DNA of 9,832 bases, from positions 1-9,832 of the forward strand of contig SKYD01000015.1 in assembly GCA_007128075.1 (NCBI GenBank). Reading direction: 5' to 3'. Position 1 is the first letter of the stretch. Each line of letters opens with the position of its first letter. The stretch comes from Thiorhodovibrio sp. (GTDB taxonomy: Bacteria; Pseudomonadota; Gammaproteobacteria; Chromatiales; Chromatiaceae). The notes beneath the pieces are model-generated. The model was not told the origin of the DNA. It searched no databases and saw only the letters and a list, made by a program, of their open reading frames with translations. Made by a program: the position numbers and the translations under genes. Shown here in pieces: positions 1 to 5,068 of this stretch.

Positions 1-2
1 GG

Positions 3-158
3 TATGGCAACCAGCGCGGGGTGCTCATTGCACGCAAACATCTCAGTTACTACCAGCGCCGCCTTGCTGGCGAGCTTGATCAAAATCCCGCATTGTTGAC
101 AGCAACAACCCCGCTGGCGCAACAGCAAGCGGTAGAAGGTTGGATTGGTTCAGAATAG
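3..158 (+). CDS. dusB: tRNA-dihydrouridine synthase, DusB-like, C-terminal end (partial)
   Basis: Only the last 51 codons are present; the gene starts left of the window and ends at TAG 156-158. The visible peptide begins YGNQRGVLIARKHLSYYQRR. The pattern YG-x-x-(K/R)G-x-x-IARKH-x-x-(W/Y)Y matches the helical C-terminal domain of DusB/NifR3-type synthases, which reduce specific uridines in the tRNA D-loop using FMN and NADPH in the cytoplasm. The catalytic Cys and the FMN barrel lie outside the window. The rest of the tail (ending VEGWIGSE) resembles the poorly conserved DusB end. In enterobacteria fis follows dusB; no fis-like reading frame follows here. The family assignment rests on one short motif, so DusA or DusC is possible but less likely. 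Confidence 0.62.
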   Translation, partial: YGNQRGVLIARKHLSYYQRRLAGELDQNPALLTATTPLAQQQAVEGWIGSE

Positions 159-510
159 GCTCTATAGAGATTTATTTTATAATAAAAACAATAAATTAGA
201 TCTAACCTTACATTCTCATAACATAGCCCCGAAGGACTCAGGCTGGTTGAGCGTTCTAGGGGTTTTACGCCTGAAACATGATGAACGATCTTAAGCCAGG
301 GATGGCGTAGCTCGTTCACAAGCGCGTGCTCAACTCTCAACCGCCGCTTGATTGCTCTGACATTGCTGCCCGAATTGCGCCACCAAGTGCAGGCGTTTTG
401 TGAGTATGTTGCTCAACTATGATTAGGATTTCGCTCAAATTATCACTGTAGGGGCGGTTCGCGAACCGCCGCTACGATTGAATGTCAGCGCATAGCAGTG
501 TACAATGAGC
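159..510. other. Intergenic region, no convincing gene
   Basis: About 350 bases between the dusB-like stop and the stop of the minus-strand gene, so the two genes converge here. The first part (160-200) is very AT-rich. It contains a 10-base palindrome CTCTATAGAG (160-169) and an AT-only inverted repeat, TTTATT/AATAAA (171-186, 4-base loop). Together these could weakly terminate the dusB-like transcript, but neither is a strong GC stem with a U-run. The middle (200-440) shows no gene, RNA fold or repeat I can support. A strong GC-rich palindrome lies at 448-475 and is listed separately. The only longer open frame here, on the minus strand at 80-340, runs into the dusB coding sequence and looks like chance. 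Confidence 0.6.
448..475. repeat. 28-bp GC-rich palindrome (probable dispersed intergenic repeat)
   Basis: The left arm GTAGGGGCGGTTCG (448-461) and right arm CGAACCGCCGCTAC (462-475) are reverse complements with one mismatch (G452 opposite G471). The element can form a 28-bp cruciform or a long RNA hairpin. Its form, GTAGGGGCG...CGCC-CTAC around a central inverted repeat, resembles short palindromes scattered between genes in many bacterial genomes (REP/MITE-like). It sits 36 bases downstream of the stop of the minus-strand gene at 511, a position where such palindromes often act as transcript ends or 3' stabilisers. There is no U-run on either side, so it is not a standard intrinsic terminator. 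Only one copy is in the window, so calling it a repeat family is inference. Confidence 0.6.
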
Positions 511-1164
511 TTAACTCATCAACAACTGGCGCACCGTGCTGGCATGCCACCGCCCACCAGCAACGGGTGCGGGAATGCCAGCGGCATTGAGCGAGGAGGC
601 GATCTCATTAAAGTTTTTGCCTTGCGAGCGCAGCGCACCAGCACGCAACAGCGCACTGAGCACCGCCGATTCGTTGTTTTTTTGGACACGCTCTTCTTGC
701 AACTTCACCATGTGTTGTGCTGCCTGTTCGAGTACCTCCAGCCGGTCCCCTTGCTCAGGCAGTTGTTCGATGGCTTCCTCAAGTTCACTCAACCGCTCTT
801 CGGTTCGCTCCATAAATTCTAGGACTTCTTCGGGAATTTCCGATTCGCTGCGACTCGAACGGCGGCGACGCGCTCGCGCCGATGGCCGCTCATCATCCAA
901 GTCAGACTCTTCTGCCGCCATACGGCGACGGCGACGCGCCCGCGCCGATGGCCGCTCATCATCCGCCGCATCTGGATCGTCAACTGGTACCATTGCGCGA
1001 CGCGACCTAGAAGCAGGCGCGCTCTCGCCGCCATTTTCCAGCGCGTCAATGGCACGCAGCAAACACTCGGTGATAGTCTCGCCAGGCTGGCAGAGCGCAC
1101 GCAAACGCGCCTTGGTGCCGCGAGGCATTCTCAGGTTTAATGGTTCTAGGTTTTCTTCGCTCAT
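511..1164 (-). CDS. Hypothetical protein: ribbon-helix-helix-like N-terminus, Arg-rich repeat, coiled coil, recombinase-like C-terminus
   Basis: 217 residues, not a family I can name. Residues 9-44 (LNLRMPRGTKARLRAL... then ETITECLLRAIDALE) read like a ribbon-helix-helix fold: a short strand, then two helices. Residues 68-102 hold two copies of DDERPSARARRRR (68-80 and 90-102), strongly basic and probably disordered. Residues 111-162 are rich in Glu and Leu with heptad-like spacing (a likely coiled coil and multimerisation region). Residues 181-215 (GKNFNEIASSLNAAGIPAP, GGRWHASTVRQLL) closely match the helix-turn-helix start of the 'Recombinase' domain that follows the catalytic domain in large serine recombinases; no resolvase catalytic domain is present. 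I infer a cytoplasmic DNA-binding protein. The ATG start at 1164 has no clear ribosome binding site. A plus-strand frame covers the same bases, but its product is Ser/Arg-rich and featureless, so this strand is preferred. Confidence 0.7.
   Translation of the reverse strand: MSEENLEPLNLRMPRGTKARLRALCQPGETITECLLRAIDALENGGESAPASRSRRAMVPVDDPDAADDERPSARARRRRRMAAEESDLDDERPSARARRRRSSRSESEIPEEVLEFMERTEERLSELEEAIEQLPEQGDRLEVLEQAAQHMVKLQEERVQKNNESAVLSALLRAGALRSQGKNFNEIASSLNAAGIPAPVAGGRWHASTVRQLLMS
863..964. repeat. In-frame direct repeat, 2 x 36 bp, period 66 bp
   Basis: The 36-base unit at 863-898 recurs at 929-964 with one difference (T874 versus C940). The 66-base period is 22 codons, so the duplication keeps the frame of the minus-strand gene and encodes DDERPSARARRRR twice. 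The near identity at DNA level suggests a recent tandem duplication inside the basic linker; the 30 bases between the copies have diverged or differ in origin. Confidence 0.85.
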
Positions 1165-1183
1165 TGTCGATTAAAGTGTACTT

Positions 1184-1187
1184 GGAG
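1184..1187 (+). promoter_or_regulatory. Ribosome binding site of ccmH
   Basis: GGAG lies 9 bases before the ATG at 1197, in the 32-base gap between the divergent starts at 1164 and 1197. It supports this ATG as the ccmH start. The gap is too small for two full promoters, so the promoters of the two divergent genes probably reach into each other's coding sequence. Confidence 0.6.
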
Positions 1188-1196
1188 TAATTAAAA

Positions 1197-1682
1197 ATGC
1201 AACAGATATCGCGTTGGCTGTTGGTGATTGGATGCTTAATTCTAGTCTCAGCACAGGCCTTCACCTTGGAAGAATTTCGTTTTGAGACTCCGGAACAAGA
1301 AACCGAGTTTCGTCAACTGATTAGCACCTTGCGTTGTCTGGTGTGTCAAAATGAATCGCTGGCTGGCTCGCAAGCCGGTTTGGCGCAGGATTTACGCAAG
1401 GAAGTGTATACCATGATGCGCAATGGTCAATCTTCTGAGGAGATTGTCACCTTTTTAACGGATCGCTATGGCGATTTTGTGCTCTATGATCCGCCACTCA
1501 AGCCCTCGACCTATGTGCTGTGGTTTGGCCCTATGGTGCTGATTGCCATTGCTGGATTTTTTATGTTGCGGGCACTGATTCGCCATAAAAACACCCCGCC
1601 GCCAGACCTTACCGCCGCTGAACGCGAACAATTACAGCAGATGCTTGCCACTCAGACCCCAACCACGCAGGATCATTCATGA
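1197..1682 (+). CDS. ccmH: Cytochrome c maturation protein CcmH (thiol-reducing heme-ligation component)
   Basis: 161 residues. CcmH is a membrane-anchored periplasmic thioredox protein of System I cytochrome c biogenesis. It keeps the CXXC heme-binding cysteines of apocytochrome c reduced and presents the apoprotein to the CcmF heme lyase. Residues 1-21 form a signal peptide ending AQA. The family motif LRCLVCQN is at 45-52 with redox cysteines Cys47 and Cys50, followed by a three-helix region with the typical block DRYGDFVLYDPPLKP (89-103). A transmembrane segment at about 106-125 and a short cytoplasmic tail follow. This is the short bacterial form, with the TPR part in a separate gene (ccmI). 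A GGAG ribosome binding site precedes the ATG. The TGA stop overlaps the ccmI start as ATGA, so the two are translationally coupled. The usual upstream partner genes (ccmF, ccmG) are absent; a divergent unrelated gene lies there instead. Confidence 0.95.
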   Translation: MQQISRWLLVIGCLILVSAQAFTLEEFRFETPEQETEFRQLISTLRCLVCQNESLAGSQAGLAQDLRKEVYTMMRNGQSSEEIVTFLTDRYGDFVLYDPPLKPSTYVLWFGPMVLIAIAGFFMLRALIRHKNTPPPDLTAAEREQLQQMLATQTPTTQDHS

Positions 1683-2563
1683 GCACATTTTGGAACTTCG
1701 CCAGCGTCCTACTCGCAATCACGGTGTTGTTGATGGTGATCCCGCTGCTACGCCGTCCGCGTGACGATGCGGCCACCGATGCCAATCATATCAGCATCGA
1801 GTTGTTCAACCGCCAGCTTGCTGAATTAGATGCCGATCTTGCCACCGGTAAGCTCGATGCTGACCAACATATCCAAGCCAAGCAAGATCTGGAGCGGGCG
1901 TTATTGCACGATATGACCAGTACGCCCACACATCACAACACCCGCAGCCCAGTGCTGGCGCTGGCGTTGGCGTTGATCGTTCCCGGGCTGGCGGTGTTGC
2001 TCTATGGCTGGTTGGGCAACGCGCCGCTGCTTGAGCGTTTTGCTGCCACTGAATCAGCGGCCGCCCCCCCGGCGGCGACCATGCCCCCGCTCGATGAATT
2101 GGTGGCGCGGCTGGCAGCACGCCTAGAGAGCAATCCCGATGATCTTGACGGCTGGATGATGCTCGGTCGCACCTATTTTGCCATCAATCAGCCGCAACGC
2201 GCACTCGATGCACTGGCACATGCCTATGCTTTAGCACCCGACAATCCTGATGTCATTCTCGGCTATGCCGAGGCGATTGTCGCCAACAATGACCATCAAT
2301 TTAACAGCGAGGCCGCCAAACTGATTCGCCAGGCACTGGAGCTTGAGCCTGAACATCCTGGAGCGCGGTGGCTTGGTGGGGTGATGGCGTTTCAGCGCGG
2401 TCAGTTTAACATGGCGATTGCCAGTTGGACACATCTACTCGAACAGCTTGATCCCGCAAGTGAGGATGCCCAAGGGATTCGCGAGTTGATTGAAGAAGCC
2501 AAACAGCGGGCAAGCGGTGCGGCTAATGAAACTCCTCAAACAACACCCGACGGTATTCCGTAA
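1679..2563 (+). CDS. ccmI: Cytochrome c maturation protein CcmI (apocytochrome c chaperone, TPR protein)
   Basis: 294 residues. CcmI binds the C-terminal helix of apocytochromes c in the periplasm and hands them to the CcmF/CcmH heme ligation complex. Transmembrane helix 1 is at about 5-24, followed by a cytoplasmic loop (about 25-90) with the charged, heptad-like pattern usual for the family (ELFNRQLAELDADLATGKLD, 41-60). Helix 2 is at about 91-112. The periplasmic part begins with an Ala/Pro-rich linker (122-138) and carries about three TPR-like units (about 155-190, 191-225, 228-258) with the TPR pattern GW-x-x-LGR-x-Y...A-x-x-A. It is shorter than many CcmI proteins (often around 400 residues), mainly in the C-terminal part. 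It starts inside the ccmH stop codon (ATGA, 1679-1682). Its last 41 bases overlap the 3' end of the convergent ATPase gene. Confidence 0.92.
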   Translation: MSTFWNFASVLLAITVLLMVIPLLRRPRDDAATDANHISIELFNRQLAELDADLATGKLDADQHIQAKQDLERALLHDMTSTPTHHNTRSPVLALALALIVPGLAVLLYGWLGNAPLLERFAATESAAAPPAATMPPLDELVARLAARLESNPDDLDGWMMLGRTYFAINQPQRALDALAHAYALAPDNPDVILGYAEAIVANNDHQFNSEAAKLIRQALELEPEHPGARWLGGVMAFQRGQFNMAIASWTHLLEQLDPASEDAQGIRELIEEAKQRASGAANETPQTTPDGIP

Positions 2564-3272
2564 AGTCAGCATGGGTGCGGTCGCGTGGATAAGTCAAATC
2601 AATATCGACAATCCGTTGGACGCGCCCTGGGCTAGATGCCATGAGAATCACCCGCTGTGCTAGGGCAATGGCCTCGTCGAGATCGTGGGTGACAAACACC
2701 ACCGTGGTGCGCTTCACCTCCCACAGCCGCAGAATTTCATCCTGCAAGCGCAGCCGGGTAAAGGCATCAATTGCCCCAAATGGCTCGTCCATGAACAGCA
2801 GCGACGGCTCCACCGCCAGTGCGCGGGCGATAGCAACGCGCTGGCGCATACCGCTGGAGATTTCGTGCGGATGCTTGTGCGCTGCTGGGCACAGCCCGAC
2901 CAGTTCGAGCGTCTCCTGTGCGCGCACTCTGGCCTCGGCTTTCGCCATCCCTTGGGATTCGAGACCAAACTCGACATTGCCGAGCACAGTGCGCCACGGA
3001 AACAGCCCGTAGTCCTGAAAGATCATGATGTGATCGGGGTTGGGGCCTGGGACTGGCGCACCGTCAATGAGCAGACGACCGGCGGTGGGATGCTCGAAAC
3101 CACACATCATCTGAATCAGGGTGGTCTTGCCGCAGCCGCTTGGCCCGACCAGGCAGACAAATTCCCCGGCGTTGATGGTCAGGTCAATGCCGGTGACTGC
3201 CAGCGTATCAACACCGCGTGCCGAACGATAGCGTTTTTCCAGCCCCGCAGCGACAATTTTGGGGATGCTCAT
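2523..3272 (-). CDS. ABC transporter ATP-binding protein, NitT/TauT (nitrate/sulfonate/taurine) family
   Basis: 249 residues from the chosen start. This is the cytoplasmic ATPase that powers the importer with the permease and binding protein encoded just upstream. Visible motifs: Walker A GPSGCGKTT (43-51), Q-loop Gln86 in IFQDYGLFPWRTVLGNV, Walker B LLFMDEPFGAID (158-169), and H-loop His196 in FVTHDLDEA. The FPWRTVLGNVEFGLE block is typical of the SsuB/TauB/NrtD group. The signature reads ISSGMRQR (138-145) instead of the usual LSGGMRQR, so the first glycine is serine. The ATG at 3272 is preferred because it overlaps the permease stop as ATGA and gives the usual short N-terminus (MSIPKIVAAGLEKRY); an ATG at 3287 would add MGAGG. 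The gene ends 41 bases inside ccmI, with no space for a separate terminator. The substrate is unknown. Confidence 0.93.
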   Translation of the reverse strand: MSIPKIVAAGLEKRYRSARGVDTLAVTGIDLTINAGEFVCLVGPSGCGKTTLIQMMCGFEHPTAGRLLIDGAPVPGPNPDHIMIFQDYGLFPWRTVLGNVEFGLESQGMAKAEARVRAQETLELVGLCPAAHKHPHEISSGMRQRVAIARALAVEPSLLFMDEPFGAIDAFTRLRLQDEILRLWEVKRTTVVFVTHDLDEAIALAQRVILMASSPGRVQRIVDIDLTYPRDRTHADFTEYRRVLFEEFH

Positions 3273-4048
3273 CCCCCCAGCCCCCAATGGCGACCAATCA
3301 GGGTCTCCAGGGCGCGGATGCTGCGATAGATCGCCAGCCCCAACACACCGATCACCAACATCCCCGCCATGATTAGATCAGTGCGTAAAAAATTACGGGC
3401 ATCGACAATCATGTAGCCGAGTCCGGACTGAGCGCCGAGCATTTCGCCCGCGACCAGATGAATCCAGCCAGTGCCAACGGCGATGTGCAGCCCGACCATG
3501 ATGCCGGGGAAGGCGGCGGGCACGATCACCCGCACCACAGTGGTCACCGAGCCAGCCCCGAAATTGCGCGCCACCTTGAGATACACGCTGGGAATGGATT
3601 TCACCGCATTGATGGTGGTGAGCAGGATGGGGAAAAAGCAGGCGAGATAGATGATATAGATCGCTGGCGCGTTGCCGATGCCAAACCACAGCACCGCCAG
3701 CGGCGACCAGGCAATCGGCGAGATCGGGCGCAGCACCTGAATGAGCGGATCAACCAGCCGCTGCAAAAAGCCCAGACAACCCAACAGCAGCCCCAGTGGA
3801 ATGGCAATCAGCAGTGCCAGCACATAGCCGGTGAAAAAACGCGCCAGACTGATCCAGATGTTTGTCCACAAGCTGCCGTTGGCGGCAACCTCGATCAGCG
3901 CGGCGAGCGTGGCATCCGGGCCGGGAAACAGTGCGGGTGAATAAAAATATGCGATCAGTTGCCAGACCCCGCCGAAGGCGACCAGACTGAGCACGGGCAG
4001 ACATCGATGTCCCAGCCGTTGCAGCATCAAGCCGCCGCGCTGCAACAT
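3269..4048 (-). CDS. ABC transporter permease, NitT/TauT (SsuC/TauC/NrtB-like) family
   Basis: 259 residues, the usual length for this inner-membrane subunit, which forms the channel with the ATPase. About six hydrophobic segments are visible (roughly 15-35, 68-95, 115-125, 128-147, 176-200, 225-243). The cytoplasmic coupling (EAA) loop is at about 158-182: KVARNFGAGSVTTVVRVIVP, with the conserved Gly164 and the closing I-x-x-P. Family blocks such as LRPISPIAWSPLAVLWFGIG (106-125) and GTGWIHLVAGEML (192-204) match SsuC/TauC/NrtB permeases. The ATG at 4048 shares its A with the TGA stop of the binding protein gene (TGATG), pointing to translational coupling. A second in-frame ATG at 4027 follows an almost repeated codon run (MLQR...MLQR), and either could be used. 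The 3' end overlaps the ATPase start by four bases. Confidence 0.93.
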   Translation of the reverse strand: MLQRGGLMLQRLGHRCLPVLSLVAFGGVWQLIAYFYSPALFPGPDATLAALIEVAANGSLWTNIWISLARFFTGYVLALLIAIPLGLLLGCLGFLQRLVDPLIQVLRPISPIAWSPLAVLWFGIGNAPAIYIIYLACFFPILLTTINAVKSIPSVYLKVARNFGAGSVTTVVRVIVPAAFPGIMVGLHIAVGTGWIHLVAGEMLGAQSGLGYMIVDARNFLRTDLIMAGMLVIGVLGLAIYRSIRALETLIGRHWGLGG

Positions 4049-5028
4049 CAGGCGACCTCAGCCCGCAGCAAGCGATCATTTAGATATTCCTCCAGATCTA
4101 CCGCCCCTCGGGCGATGCCAAACTGCTGCATCAGTGCCTGGGTCGCGCTGAAATCGTGCTGGCGCGGCATGAGATCGTTGAAAGTGATGCGCCCCTGGGG
4201 GGTGGTCAATACGGTTTCGATGATCTCGGGGCGTTGTCCGAGCAGTTTGACCGATCCCTTCGCCGCTGCCGCTGGTTTCGCCTGCACAAAACGGGCGGTA
4301 CGCGCCATGCCCTGAAGCATCTCTTCTACCACCTCGGGATGTTGATTGATGACCGCTTCGCGCAGATTGAGCACACAACAGATGTGATCTTGCCAGATGT
4401 CTTTCGACAGCATCAACACCTTACCCACTTCCAGTGCCTCGGCCTGCACGCCGAAGGGTTCAGCGACGATGTAACAGTCGATGCGCCCGCTGGCCAGTGC
4501 GTTGACCATCTCCGGCGGGGCGAGGTCAATGATCCTAACCGTGCTCATATCCACCTGATGATCGGCGAGCACTTTGCGCAACAGAATATTGTGCGTCGAA
4601 AAGGGGCTGGGCACGGCAATGGTGCGGCCTTTGAGGTCTGCAATGCGCTCAATGCCCGCGTCCCGCTTGACGGTGATCACACTGCCATTGCGATGGCCAA
4701 GCATCACCGCCTGAATGGGCGCGCCCATTGCTCTAAGCGTCAGCCCCATCGGGGTGAGCAGATAGCCGCCATCAATGGCGCCAGCCTTCAATGCCTCGGC
4801 AATCTCCGGCCAGGAGGAAAACCGCAACGGCTGAATCTGCACCCGAGCGAAGGACTCGCGCTCGGCGGCGATGATCAACAAGTGGTCGGTAATCGGCAAA
4901 TAGCCAATTCTAAGCCGAACTTTGTTGCCCCCCGCCATGACTGGACGAATGAGACCGGGAGCCAGCATTAAGCCAGCACCCGTGACCGCTGCGTTAGCAG
5001 ATTGTTTCAGAAAGTGGCGTCTGTTCAT
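4048..5028 (-). CDS. Tat-exported substrate-binding protein of a NitT/TauT-type ABC importer
   Basis: 326 residues from the chosen start. This is the periplasmic receptor that captures the substrate for the permease. It opens with a twin-arginine signal, MNRRHFLKQSA (R3-R4, then FLK), a hydrophobic stretch at 12-28 and a likely cleavage after VMA (about 32). The mature part starts LRIGYLPITDHLLIIAA (39-55), then SSWPEIAEALKAGAIDGGYL (71-90) and PMGLTLRAMGAPIQAVMLGH (93-112), the order of the NMT1/THI5-like NrtA/SsuA class. DLKGRTIAVPSPFSTHNILL (131-150) and IDCYIVAEPFG (183-193) complete the two lobes. Ligand specificity cannot be read. The ATG at 5028 is preferred because it places the RR motif at the very N-terminus as in most Tat proteins; a TTG at 5043 would add MTDKP, and ribosome binding sites are weak for both. 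The gene follows the kinase after about 40 bases and overlaps the permease start by one base. Confidence 0.9.
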   Translation of the reverse strand: MNRRHFLKQSANAAVTGAGLMLAPGLIRPVMAGGNKVRLRIGYLPITDHLLIIAAERESFARVQIQPLRFSSWPEIAEALKAGAIDGGYLLTPMGLTLRAMGAPIQAVMLGHRNGSVITVKRDAGIERIADLKGRTIAVPSPFSTHNILLRKVLADHQVDMSTVRIIDLAPPEMVNALASGRIDCYIVAEPFGVQAEALEVGKVLMLSKDIWQDHICCVLNLREAVINQHPEVVEEMLQGMARTARFVQAKPAAAAKGSVKLLGQRPEIIETVLTTPQGRITFNDLMPRQHDFSATQALMQQFGIARGAVDLEEYLNDRLLRAEVA

Positions 5029-5068
5029 GGGTTTATCCGTCAATCGCGGCTCATTTGAGCAAAATCAA

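Noticed and set aside
160..186. Intrinsic terminator after the dusB-like gene
   Set aside because: The stems are short or purely A/T and have no GC-rich stem with U-run; mentioned only as a weak possibility in the intergenic entry.
80..340. Minus-strand open frame of 86 codons
   Set aside because: It overlaps the dusB-like 3' end in antisense, crosses very AT-rich DNA, and its product has no domain pattern. Probably chance.
536..1174. Plus-strand open frame of 212 codons opposite the recombinase-like gene
   Set aside because: The product is Ser/Arg-rich and lacks recognisable features, whereas the minus strand gives a ribbon-helix-helix-like end, a coiled coil and a recombinase-like motif.
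4156..4971. Long plus-strand open frame (271 codons) opposite the binding protein gene
   Set aside because: It is an antisense shadow of a clear NMT1-like protein; the His/Gly-rich product shows no domain.
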